Origin: Parabacteroides faecis
GTDB lineage: Bacteria; Bacteroidota; Bacteroidia; Bacteroidales; Tannerellaceae
NCBI RefSeq assembly: GCF_014647375.1
Contig: NZ_BMPB01000010.1
Location: forward strand, 186,001-250,000
Length of the DNA stretch: 64,000 bases
Direction: 5' to 3'
Below the pieces are notes generated by a model. The model saw nothing but the letters and a program-made list of their open reading frames with translations. It made no database searches and had not been told where the DNA came from. A program made the translations under genes and the position numbers. Shown piece after piece: positions 50,524 to 59,610 of the stretch. Numbering within the stretch: the stretch's first letter is position 1; each line of letters starts with the position of its first letter.

Positions 50524-53058
50524 ATGAAAGAAAAACTGCTCTACTTAGTGTTGGTGTTGATGATGGTTGTGCCTTTCCGTGCACAAAGCCAAAATGCCGC
50601 TGACTACACGATCAAGGGACAGGTCGTTGATTCCCTGTCTAATGAAACAGTTCCTTATGCTACGTTAAACATCGCTTTGGCAAATGCCCCTCAGAAAGCG
50701 ATTAAATTGTTGGCTTGTGATGATGACGGTAAGTTTACCACTACCCTGAAACAACCCGGAAAATACATCATATCCATGCAATCGCTGGGAAAAGTCCCTG
50801 CAGTAAAACATTTTACCTTGTCTGAAAACAAGAAAAGCCTGGATCTGGGAAAGTTGTATATGAATGACGATTCTCAGCAGTTGAATGAAGTAACTGTCGT
50901 TGCCCAGAAACCGTTGGTAACGGTGGAAGTGGATAAAATCACGTATAGCCTGGAGGATGACCCGGAAGCTAAGACCAATAATGCATTGGAAATGTTCCGT
51001 AAAGTGCCGATGGTAACTGTTGACGGTGAAGACAAGATCCAGCTGAAGGGTTCTTCAAACTATAAGATTTATATGAATGGTAAACCTTCGAACCTGTTGA
51101 GCGGTGAAAATGCTTCAGACGTATTGAAGAGCATGCCGGCAAGTTCGATCAAGAATATCGAAGTTATTACTGACCCGGGATCAAAATACGATGCAGAAGG
51201 TGTTGGTGGTATTATCAATATTATTACGGCCAAAAATGCCATGCAGGGATATACGGGTACGGTTCGTGCCAATGCCAGTTCTTTAGGTAGCTTTGGCGGC
51301 GGTGGTTATGTGTCTTTGAAGGTTGGTAATTTGGGACTTACGGCAAACTATGGATACAACAACCGTAACTCTCCCTGGAATGATTCATATAGTGAACGTA
51401 CTACTGAAAAAGATTTATTGGCAGATGGTCAACCGACAAAATTGATAGAAAACGGACGTAGTAAATATAAAGGACCATTCCAATATGGTTATTTAGAAGC
51501 AAGTTATGAAATCGATACATTGAATCTGATAAGCGTCGGTGCTAATTTGTTCCGCGGAAAATCTAAAAACTTATCGGAGCTGGATGCTGTATTGAATCCT
51601 TTGGGAAACGAATTCAATTCATCTCCGGTTTATAAATTCCATCGTAACAGCGTTTCTGAAGGAACTTTCGGCTCTACCGATTTGAATGTGGATTATCAGC
51701 ATTCAACCAGCAAAAAGGATGAGTTGTTGACTGTCTCTTATCGTTTCAGCCAATCACCCAATGACAATGAAAGTAATACGGAACTGTCTGATGTTGTTAA
51801 CTATTATCTGTCTAATGAATATCCGAAATGGAATATTAACGATGCATCTACAATGGAGCATACAGGACAAGTCGATTATACAACTCCAATTTTTAATAAG
51901 CAAACATTAGAAGCCGGTGTGAAATATATCAATCGTCAGAATAAGAGTAATACGTTGGAACAGATTTATAATGATTCAACCAAAATTTGGGAGGATCATT
52001 CACGGGATAATAGTCAGTTCCGTCATACGCAACATATTTATTCTGCCTATCTCGGTTATTTGATACGTTTAAATAAATTTGGAATCAAAGCAGGTGTACG
52101 TGCTGAGGGAACAAGCTTAAAGGCTGAGTTTGCACGTAAACCGGATATGGATTTCAGTACCGATTATTTTGATGTAGTACCGAATGCTACCTTAACTTAT
52201 CAGATAGACATGTCTACTCAAATCCGTTTGGGATATAATATGCGTATTCAACGACCGGGTATTTGGTATCTGAATCCGTATATCAACGATGTCAACCCAC
52301 AAAATATTTCTCAGGGTAATCCAAACCTGGATTCGGAGAAGAGTAATAATGTGAATCTGAACTTTAGTAAGTTTACTCAAAAATTCAGTATTAATGCCAG
52401 TCTGAGCTATACATTTGTAAATAATCCGATTGAACGTTATTCTTTTACAGCAGATTTTCCGACAGACGATCCTCGTTCGCAATATAATGGTGCTATGTGG
52501 AATACCTATGATAATATAGGAAAGAAACAGCAGGTGGGTATGTTCTTGTATGGAAACTGGTCACCTACAACTTGGTTCCGTATTTATATGAATGGTGGAC
52601 TGGATTATACAGATCTGAAAGCTCCTACTTTGGATTTGAAGAAAGACGGTGTTAGCGGACGTGTGTTTGCCGGTACCCAGTTTACGCTGCCGAAAGACTT
52701 CCGTATTAACCTGAATGGTGGTTATTTCAGTCCGTGGATCATGTTACAAGGTGAGCAGTCGCCTTTCTATTTTGCAGGTCTGAATGTTAGTAAAGATTTC
52801 TTGAAAAAGAAATTGTCTGTTTCTGTGGGTGCTAACAATCCGTTCTGGAAGACGATGAAGATGGAAATGACTACTACTGGAAATGGTTTCCATGATGTAT
52901 CGACTAACTGGCGCAGTGCCCGTGAATTCCGTTTCAGTATATCCTACCGTTTCGGTACGATGAAAGGACAGATCAAGAAAGTACGCCGTGGTATCAGCAA
53001 TGACGACTCAAAAGGCGGTGGTGAAAATAATCAAGGCGGTGGAGAACAGTCGATGTAA
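50524..53058 (+). CDS. TonB-receptor-like outer-membrane beta-barrel family protein
   Basis: 844 residues; ATG at 50524 (the preceding TTG is unlikely). A signal peptide and carboxypeptidase-regulatory-like domain (YTIKGQVVDSLSNETVPYATLNIAL) are followed by LNEVTVVAQKPLV and a plug-like region (SSIKNIEVITDPGSKYDAEGVGGIINIITAK). A large barrel (OMP_b-brl_3-like) follows, then a Gly/Asn-rich tail (GGGENNQGGGEQSM). No SusD neighbour and no SusC box, so it is not a glycan importer of the Sus type. The substrate is unknown, and the gene stands alone before a strong terminator. Confidence 0.88.
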   Translation: MKEKLLYLVLVLMMVVPFRAQSQNAADYTIKGQVVDSLSNETVPYATLNIALANAPQKAIKLLACDDDGKFTTTLKQPGKYIISMQSLGKVPAVKHFTLSENKKSLDLGKLYMNDDSQQLNEVTVVAQKPLVTVEVDKITYSLEDDPEAKTNNALEMFRKVPMVTVDGEDKIQLKGSSNYKIYMNGKPSNLLSGENASDVLKSMPASSIKNIEVITDPGSKYDAEGVGGIINIITAKNAMQGYTGTVRANASSLGSFGGGGYVSLKVGNLGLTANYGYNNRNSPWNDSYSERTTEKDLLADGQPTKLIENGRSKYKGPFQYGYLEASYEIDTLNLISVGANLFRGKSKNLSELDAVLNPLGNEFNSSPVYKFHRNSVSEGTFGSTDLNVDYQHSTSKKDELLTVSYRFSQSPNDNESNTELSDVVNYYLSNEYPKWNINDASTMEHTGQVDYTTPIFNKQTLEAGVKYINRQNKSNTLEQIYNDSTKIWEDHSRDNSQFRHTQHIYSAYLGYLIRLNKFGIKAGVRAEGTSLKAEFARKPDMDFSTDYFDVVPNATLTYQIDMSTQIRLGYNMRIQRPGIWYLNPYINDVNPQNISQGNPNLDSEKSNNVNLNFSKFTQKFSINASLSYTFVNNPIERYSFTADFPTDDPRSQYNGAMWNTYDNIGKKQQVGMFLYGNWSPTTWFRIYMNGGLDYTDLKAPTLDLKKDGVSGRVFAGTQFTLPKDFRINLNGGYFSPWIMLQGEQSPFYFAGLNVSKDFLKKKLSVSVGANNPFWKTMKMEMTTTGNGFHDVSTNWRSAREFRFSISYRFGTMKGQIKKVRRGISNDDSKGGGENNQGGGEQSM

Positions 53059-53077
53059 TTTTTAATTATAATATCTG

Positions 53078-53106
53078 AAAGGTCCGGATTTTTTGTCCGG
53101 GCCTTT
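53078..53106 (+). terminator. Intrinsic terminator after the barrel receptor gene
   Basis: AAAGGTCCGGA (53078-53088) pairs with TCCGGGCCTTT (53096-53106), with one G-U, and a T run follows. Confidence 0.85.
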
Positions 53107-53174
53107 TTTTGTTTCTATGCGATCTGTGTTCATTTACCTGCCTTACTAATTCAAATTACTACGGCTACTAATCA

Positions 53175-53261
53175 ATGGTTGACAACCATCAACCGAACGG
53201 CTCATAATTATCGGCCGATTGGCTCATAATCATCAACCGAACGGCTGACAATTATCGGCCG
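53175..53261. repeat. Tandem 31-bp repeats plus a 15-bp palindrome, function unknown
   Basis: CATCAACCGAACGGCT...ATTATCGGCCG occurs at 53187-53217 and 53231-53261 (29 of 31 identical), with a partial third copy between them (CGGCCGATTGGCTCATAATCA). ATGGTTG-A-CAACCAT (53175-53189) precedes the array. It is much more G+C-rich than its surroundings and lies between the terminator and the GH2 promoter. Confidence 0.7.
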
Positions 53262-53439
53262 CTAAATAGATAGGTGGAAAAATCTTCTAACATCGTATAG
53301 ATGAGCAATGAAGAACGATATGAAGATTCGGTATAAAGCTACTGATTTTTTTCTCTCAGTTACTCATAAAAAGCCATACTTGGACAAAAAAGTACCTTTT
53401 CTTAGACAAAAAGTGCCTTTCTTCCTGAAAGGATCGTTT

Positions 53440-53447
53440 TATCTTTG
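53440..53447 (+). promoter_or_regulatory. Candidate -7 element of the GH2 gene
   Basis: TATCTTTG lies 25 bp before the ATG at 53473, which decides the start over the earlier in-frame Met at 53308. Just upstream, a 20-bp motif is repeated imperfectly (GACAAAAAAGTACCTTTTCTT at 53382 and AGACAAAAAGTGCCTTTCTT at 53404). Confidence 0.6.
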
Positions 53448-53472
53448 CTATCGGAATAAAGAAATAAATAAC

Positions 53473-55509
53473 ATGAAACACATTCTTATCGGTTTACTGC
53501 TGGTATTGTGCAGTACATTAACTTATGCCTCCCGCAAGGAGATACTTCTGAATAACGACTGGATGTTCCGTTTTTCTCACCAGGTGCAGAAAAACAGTGC
53601 AGAGAGAGTCAATTTGCCACATACCTGGAACAGTGGAGATGCCCTTTCCGGAAAACAGGATTATTATCGCGGAATGGGAAATTATGAAAAAAAACTTTTT
53701 GTAAAACCCGAGTGGAAAGGTAAACGACTTTTCCTTCGTTTTGAAGGTGTCAATACCGTTGCAACGGTATTTGTCAATTCTGTTTGTCTGGGTGAACACA
53801 GAGGTGGTTACGGTGCTTTTGTATTCGAAATAACAGATAAGGTAAAATATGGGGCTGAAAATGAGATATTGGTAAAAGTCAATAATGCCTTACAGCTGGA
53901 TATAATGCCATTGGTCGGCGATTTTAATTTCTATGGTGGTATTTATCGGGATGTGAATCTGATCATTACCGATCCGGTTAATATTTCATTGACCGATTAT
54001 GCTTCCCCCGGTGTCTATCTGATCCAAAACAAGGTGACAAAAGAACAGGCCGATGTAAAGGCAAAAGTACTTGTATCGAATAGTTCGTCTGAAAACGTGC
54101 CGGTACAGGTGAATGTAAAGATATGGGATGGAAACAAGATTGTGCAGCAACAGGATCTGAATCTGACGGTGGATGCCGGTCAGGTACATACGGCAGGTTT
54201 GGAGTTTTCCATTAAGAACCCTCATTTGTGGAATGGCCGGAAAGATCCGTTTATATATCGTACGGAAGTGACTTTGCTGGCAGACGGTAAAGAAATAGAC
54301 AGAGTGGTTCAGCCGTTGGGGCTTCGTTTTTACCATGTGGATGCAGAGCAAGGTTTTTTCCTGAACGGCGAACATCTGAAGTTACGTGGCGTATGCCGCC
54401 ACCAGGATCGTGCGGAGAGGGGAAATGCCTTATATAAAGAACACCATGAAGAAGATGCTGCCATTATCGCAGAGATGGGTACGAATGCCATCCGTCTGGC
54501 ACATTATCCGCAAGCTACTTATTTTTATAATTTGATGGACAAATATGGTATCGTGGCTTGGGCTGAGATCCCGTTTATCGGGCCGGGCGGTTATCTGGAC
54601 AGAGGATTCAACGATCTGCCTTCTTTCCGTGAGAATGGGAAAGAACAATTGAAAGAATTGATCCGCCAGCATTATAATCATCCGTCTATCTGTTTCTGGG
54701 GATTGTTCAACGAATTGAAAACACACGGGGATAACCCGATAGAATATATTAAGGAACTGAATGAACTGGCTCATCAGGAAGATCCGACGCGCCCGACAAC
54801 GGCTGCCAGCTTCCTGTCGTATGACAGCGATATCAGCAAAATTACCGATGTGATTGCCTGGAACCAGTATTTCGGCTGGTATGGAGGTTCTCCTTCTGAT
54901 ATGGGGAAATGGCTGGATGCCAATCATAAAGCCCATCCGGACTATAAGATCGCTATCAGTGAATACGGTGCCGGAGCCAGTATTTATCATCAGCAGGATT
55001 CAATTAAGCCGGGCGTAGCTTCCGGTTGGTGGCATCCGGAGAATTTCCAGACTTTCTATCATATGGGAAACTGGGAGGCAATAGCTGAACGTCCGTTCGT
55101 TTGGGGATCTTTTATCTGGAACCTGTTCGATTTCGGAGCTGCCCATCGTACGGAAGGCGACCGCCCGGGTATCAATGACAAAGGATTGGTTACATTCGAT
55201 CGTAAAGTGAAGAAGGATGCTTTCTATTACTATAAAGCAAACTGGAATAAAGACGATAAATTCGTTTACATCGCTAACCGCCGCCATCGCGATCGCACTA
55301 CACAAGTGGCGGATGTAATGGTTTTCTCAAATTTGCCGGAGGTAGAACTGTTTGTGAACGGCAAAAGCATGGGAAAACAGACACCGGATAATTATGCAAC
55401 TTTTGTGTGGAAAGGAATAAATCTGGCGGATGGAGAAAATACGATAGAAGCTCGTGCCGTTCAAAAGAAAAACAGTATAACGGATAGCGTGAACTGGACT
55501 TGTAAGTAA
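53473..55509 (+). CDS. GH2-family beta-glycosidase (beta-galactosidase-like)
   Basis: 678 residues from MKHILIGLLLVLCSTL (signal peptide). The sugar-binding jelly roll (LFLRFEGVNTVATVFVNSVCLGEHRGGYGAFVFEI), the immunoglobulin-like domain and a TIM barrel follow in GH2 order. The acid/base Glu is in SICFWGLFNELK and the nucleophile Glu in IAISEYGAGAS. A short C-terminal domain (VELFVNGKSMGKQ) completes it. The specificity (galactoside or other) cannot be read safely. It lies just before the inverted-repeat segment and SusC module at 56245 but has its own promoter and terminator. Confidence 0.93.
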   Translation: MKHILIGLLLVLCSTLTYASRKEILLNNDWMFRFSHQVQKNSAERVNLPHTWNSGDALSGKQDYYRGMGNYEKKLFVKPEWKGKRLFLRFEGVNTVATVFVNSVCLGEHRGGYGAFVFEITDKVKYGAENEILVKVNNALQLDIMPLVGDFNFYGGIYRDVNLIITDPVNISLTDYASPGVYLIQNKVTKEQADVKAKVLVSNSSSENVPVQVNVKIWDGNKIVQQQDLNLTVDAGQVHTAGLEFSIKNPHLWNGRKDPFIYRTEVTLLADGKEIDRVVQPLGLRFYHVDAEQGFFLNGEHLKLRGVCRHQDRAERGNALYKEHHEEDAAIIAEMGTNAIRLAHYPQATYFYNLMDKYGIVAWAEIPFIGPGGYLDRGFNDLPSFRENGKEQLKELIRQHYNHPSICFWGLFNELKTHGDNPIEYIKELNELAHQEDPTRPTTAASFLSYDSDISKITDVIAWNQYFGWYGGSPSDMGKWLDANHKAHPDYKIAISEYGAGASIYHQQDSIKPGVASGWWHPENFQTFYHMGNWEAIAERPFVWGSFIWNLFDFGAAHRTEGDRPGINDKGLVTFDRKVKKDAFYYYKANWNKDDKFVYIANRRHRDRTTQVADVMVFSNLPEVELFVNGKSMGKQTPDNYATFVWKGINLADGENTIEARAVQKKNSITDSVNWTCK

Positions 55510-55608
55510 TATAATAGATGGTTTTTTTCTACTAAATTGTGGTTCTTGCAAAAAGAATGATAATTGGATAAAGGTTATTGGGAATAATTTTAGTAGGAAA
55601 GTCTTTAA

Positions 55609-55647
55609 GGGATAGGGTGTTAGTGATTAATGCCTTATCTCTTTTTT
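55609..55647 (+). terminator. Terminator after the GH2 gene, bordering the invertible segment
   Basis: GGGATAGGG (55609-55617) pairs with CCTTATCTC (55633-55641), with G-U and one mismatch, followed by a T run. Loop and T run closely match the terminator at 61500, so the whole terminator/inverted-repeat unit is duplicated. Confidence 0.65.
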
Positions 55648-55660
55648 TATGTTTTGAATG

Positions 55661-56138
55661 TAGTTCTTGATGGACTATGGAGATTTAAAAGGCAAACATT
55701 ATGGGCGCAAATGTAATCGAATGTTTTGTTTGCGAACACATAAATTCGTCTGATTGAAGTGCACAAATTGTCCACAAAGAGAAAATTAACAATGGCTGTA
55801 TGTCTTGATTACATGTAACTTAGTTCTTTTTTCGCATTTGCATTTTGTAATGCAGTTTCTATTCAGAGTCTTACCTTTTGATCTGTCAGAGAGCAATTGA
55901 TATATAAGTGTTTTGTGTTATATTCCGTTTATTGTGGTAAAATATTTCCCTCTGATAGAAAAAGAGTCTTTTTATTTGAAAGTTTCCCCGGCAAATCCAA
56001 ACAAAATACATGCCGGATGGCAACATTATTTAATAAACAGGTAAATACCAAAACTTTAATGAACTCGATGAAATATACCAACTTGAAAGTAACTCCGGAT
56101 TTTTTTAATAAATAATCTCCATAGTCCATCAAGAACTA
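55661..56138. promoter_or_regulatory. Probable invertible promoter segment upstream of susC (56245)
   Basis: A perfect 25-bp inverted repeat (55661-55685 and 56114-56138) encloses 428 bp. The repeat begins TAGTTCTTGATGGACT, containing AGTTC-N5-GGACT. Inside, a -33/-7 promoter at 55708-55738 points left, away from susC. Inversion would move its -7 to 56084-56091, facing susC about 154 bp before the ATG. A terminator (55609) stands just outside on the left. The geometry matches SusC-type phase-variable promoters of Bacteroides. I infer an OFF state in this assembly. Confidence 0.75.
55708..55738 (-). promoter_or_regulatory. Promoter inside the first long invertible segment, facing left
   Basis: On the minus strand TGTT (55738-55735), 19 bp, then TACATTTG (55715-55708). 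The -7 begins 47 bp inside the outer repeat edge. The same spacing and offset (48 bp) recur in the second segment at 61597-61627. Confidence 0.65.
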
Positions 56139-56244
56139 TTGCATTTAAGTTAAGCGAACAAAACTAATTATCCTTTGTACTTCAAAAACAAAAGGTGTTT
56201 TGGCGTACATAATTATTAATTCATTAACTAAATCTGGTGTTATT

Positions 56245-59200
56245 ATGACGAAGGATTTTAATTGTTTTTATTTACCCAGGGCGGTGTTTGTTGGAGCGAC
56301 AATGTTCCTGGCATCGGTTGGAGTGGCATCTGCCAGTTCGTCTATTTATGGACCTGGTACTTCAGGTACCAATGTTTCGCTTGCATCTCCACAGCAAGCG
56401 CAGAAAACGGTGAGTGGAGTAGTGGAAGATCAATTTGGCCCGGTTGCAGGAGCAAATGTTGTAGAAAAAGGAACCACTAACGGAACCATTACCGATATGG
56501 AAGGTAAATTTACGTTGAACGTTTCTCCTAATGCTATTCTGGTCGTTTCTTTTATCGGTTATACAGAGCAGCAAATTCCCGTAGGCAATCAAACTTCATT
56601 TACTATTCAGATGAAGGAAGATTCTCAGGCTTTGGATGAGGTGGTCGTTGTAGGTTACGGCACACAGAAAAAAGTGAATTTGACAGGTTCTGTTTCTTCC
56701 GTCGACTTTACGGAACAAGCCGCAAGTCGTCCTATTACTAATGTTTCATCGGCTTTGGGTGGTTTGTCTGCCGGTTTGCAGGTTATGCAGAGTAAAGGTA
56801 ATCCGACCGACGATGGCGCAACGATCCGTGTTCGTGGTACAGGTACATTGAATAATGCCAGTCCGCTGGTATTGGTCGACGGTATGGAGGCCTCGATGGA
56901 TGCCGTTAATCCACAGGATATCGAGACTATTTCAGTATTGAAAGATGCTGCATCTGCTGCTATTTATGGTTCGCGTGCTGCTAACGGTGTCATTCTGATT
57001 ACGACAAAGAAAGGTAACCGTGAAAAGATCCGCGTAACTTATTCGGGTACTTTCTCTATGGCTCAACCTTCCAATCTGCTGGATTTTGTAACGGATTATC
57101 CTACGCATATGCGTTTGATCAATGAAGCAAAATTCAATGAGGGTTACAATGATGTATTCTCGGCTGCAACGATCGAAGCCTGGGAAGCAGCCAACGCTGA
57201 TCCGAACGGTTTGAATGCAAACGGTGTTCCTAACTGGCTGGCTTATCCGAATACAGACTGGAACAAAGAAATGTATAAGAATAATCTGGTTCAGGATCAT
57301 GTTGTTTCGGTGAACGGTGGTAGCGAAAAAGTTACATTTTTATTGTCAGCCGGTTATATGGACAACCCGGGTCTGGTTGAAAATACAGGTTTAAAACGTT
57401 ACACATTGCGTGCCAATGTTGAAGCAAATGTAAACAAATGGCTGACCTTGGGAACCCGTACCTATGCTATTATGAACGATAAAGAGCAGGGTAATTACGC
57501 CGATACCGGTATGTTGAACTTTATCCGTCAGACTACGCCGGGTTTGATCGGTATGTATGATGGTAAAATGGGGTATAAGGAAGCTGCCGAAGAAAGTTCT
57601 ACAGCTAATAATATCTGGGCATATCTGAAACAGACTGATGGGCAGAACCGTTCTTCCCGTTTTAATACGACGATGTACAGTAAGATCAAGTTCATGGAAG
57701 GTTTGAGCTGGGACTTCAATTTCAACTACGGACGTCGTTTCGACGAATATAACTCACATACAGTCCCGCAGGCTCGCTATACATTCAGTAATGGTGAGAT
57801 TGCTTCTACGGCAACGACTCCTGACCAGATGACAACAACCTGGAAGTCGTATGCAGAAGAAACATATACGCTGGAAAATATTTTGCGTTATGACAAGAGC
57901 TTCAAAGGCGGTCACGATTTGAATGTAATGGTGGGATACAACGAATATTTCTATAAACAATATGAGCATAAGCAACAGAAAAAAGGATTGATAGACCCGA
58001 GTATCAACGTCCCCGATGCTGCCACAGAAATGCAGACCAGTACTGGTACAGCAAAAGATGAAGCGCTTCGTTCTGTATTTGGCCGTTTAAACTATGCTTA
58101 TCTGTCCAAATATCTGTTTGAGGCAAACTTCCGTTATGATGGTTCTTCCCGTTTCAATTCCGATTCGCGTTGGGGTATCTTCCCGTCATTCTCTGCAGCA
58201 TGGCGTTTGTCGGAAGAAGAATTTATGAAGAATATCGACTGGTTGTCTAATCTGAAGATCCGTGCTTCATGGGGACAGATCGGTAACAACCGTATTACAG
58301 ATAAAGATGGCTATCAGGATTATTACGGTTATCAGGCTACCTATAAGACTTATAATTATTCTTTCGGAGGGGCTCAGGCCGCTGCCTTGGCGCAGAACAG
58401 GATAGGCAACTCCCGTCTGGAATGGGAAAGTACAACCGTTACGAACTTTGGTGTGGATGCCGGTTTCCTCAATAATCGTTTGACAGCAGAGTTGGACGTA
58501 TATAATAAGGTAACGGACGGTATCTTGACAACTCCGAACCTGCATCTGACAATGGGTATTAAGACTCCGCCGACTATGAATACAGCTGAGGTTACAAACC
58601 GTGGTTTCGAATTGACAGTAGGTTGGAAAGATCATGTAGGCGACTTCAATTATGCTGTTTCTACCAATTTCTCTTATAATCATAATGAGGTAACAAAATA
58701 CCTGGGTAAATATGAGGCCGGTTGGGTAGAGAAAGACGGAAAGAAAGTATGGCAGTCTAACATCGGTGATGTATCAGTCGATAAAGATAAAGGACGTATT
58801 GTTGAAGGGCATCCGATCAAAGAATACTACACCTTGAATACCTATTCCGGTAGTGGTTCTCACTTCAACAGCGATGGTTCCGTAGATATTAAAGGAGGTC
58901 CGAAAGATGGTATGATCCGTACGGAAGATGATATGAAATGGTTGAATGCCATGATAGACGCTGGTTACAAATTTATGCCCAACCAGAGTGTGGGTAAGAA
59001 TAATATCTATTACGGTGATTTGATTTATGCCGATTTGAATGGCGACGGTATTTATGGCAGTTCTTATGACTATGATTTTCAGGGCTCCTCCGCTATGCCT
59101 AAATTCGGTTATGGTATAAATATCAGTGCCAGTTGGAAAAACTTTGATTTGAGTATGTTGTGGGCCGGTAACGGTGGCTACAAACTGTATTGGGAAGAAG

Positions 59201-59595
59201 ATCCGTATAATAGTGTCGCTATTAGAAATGGTTTTGCTACATCTGAACGGGTTGCAAACGATCATTATTTCTATGATCCGGAAAATCCGACTGATTCGAG
59301 AACCAATCTGAATGGCTACATCCCTCGTTTGGTGGAAAATTCAAAACAGAGTCGGCAAACCAGCAACTATTATTTGTACAACGGTACTTATATGAAATTG
59401 AAGAATCTGACAATCGGTTATACATTGCCCGTCTCTTTGACAGAAAAAGTTTCTGCGGAAAGAGTTCGTGTATATCTGTCTGGTGAAAACTTGTTTACCA
59501 TAACATCATTCCCCGGTCAGGATCCTGAAATGGGGGCAACTACAAATTATCCCTCTTTGCGCCAGTTTGCTGCGGGTATTAGTGTTACATTCTAA
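56245..59595 (+). CDS. SusC/RagA-family TonB-linked receptor
   Basis: 1116 residues from MTKDFNCFYLPRAVF. The ATG at 56245 is chosen because the same leader and first codons recur at 62093. After a signal peptide (ending near VASASS) comes the carboxypeptidase-like domain (PVAGANVVEKGTTNGTITDMEGKF), the SusC box DEVVVVGYGTQKKVNLTGS, the plug (LVDGMEASMDAVNPQDIETISVLKDA) and the barrel ending AAGISVTF. There is no STN domain, so regulation is probably by the inverted-repeat segment upstream, not by a sigma/anti-sigma pair. The susD partner follows by 15 bp. Confidence 0.96.
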   Translation: MTKDFNCFYLPRAVFVGATMFLASVGVASASSSIYGPGTSGTNVSLASPQQAQKTVSGVVEDQFGPVAGANVVEKGTTNGTITDMEGKFTLNVSPNAILVVSFIGYTEQQIPVGNQTSFTIQMKEDSQALDEVVVVGYGTQKKVNLTGSVSSVDFTEQAASRPITNVSSALGGLSAGLQVMQSKGNPTDDGATIRVRGTGTLNNASPLVLVDGMEASMDAVNPQDIETISVLKDAASAAIYGSRAANGVILITTKKGNREKIRVTYSGTFSMAQPSNLLDFVTDYPTHMRLINEAKFNEGYNDVFSAATIEAWEAANADPNGLNANGVPNWLAYPNTDWNKEMYKNNLVQDHVVSVNGGSEKVTFLLSAGYMDNPGLVENTGLKRYTLRANVEANVNKWLTLGTRTYAIMNDKEQGNYADTGMLNFIRQTTPGLIGMYDGKMGYKEAAEESSTANNIWAYLKQTDGQNRSSRFNTTMYSKIKFMEGLSWDFNFNYGRRFDEYNSHTVPQARYTFSNGEIASTATTPDQMTTTWKSYAEETYTLENILRYDKSFKGGHDLNVMVGYNEYFYKQYEHKQQKKGLIDPSINVPDAATEMQTSTGTAKDEALRSVFGRLNYAYLSKYLFEANFRYDGSSRFNSDSRWGIFPSFSAAWRLSEEEFMKNIDWLSNLKIRASWGQIGNNRITDKDGYQDYYGYQATYKTYNYSFGGAQAAALAQNRIGNSRLEWESTTVTNFGVDAGFLNNRLTAELDVYNKVTDGILTTPNLHLTMGIKTPPTMNTAEVTNRGFELTVGWKDHVGDFNYAVSTNFSYNHNEVTKYLGKYEAGWVEKDGKKVWQSNIGDVSVDKDKGRIVEGHPIKEYYTLNTYSGSGSHFNSDGSVDIKGGPKDGMIRTEDDMKWLNAMIDAGYKFMPNQSVGKNNIYYGDLIYADLNGDGIYGSSYDYDFQGSSAMPKFGYGINISASWKNFDLSMLWAGNGGYKLYWEEDPYNSVAIRNGFATSERVANDHYFYDPENPTDSRTNLNGYIPRLVENSKQSRQTSNYYLYNGTYMKLKNLTIGYTLPVSLTEKVSAERVRVYLSGENLFTITSFPGQDPEMGATTNYPSLRQFAAGISVTF

Positions 59596-59610
59596 AAAAG
59601 AGAAAAGACA

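Noticed and set aside
55897-56115. 72-codon open frame inside the first long invertible segment
   Set aside because: No family resemblance, no counterpart in the second segment, and it would be broken from its promoter by inversion; judged non-coding.
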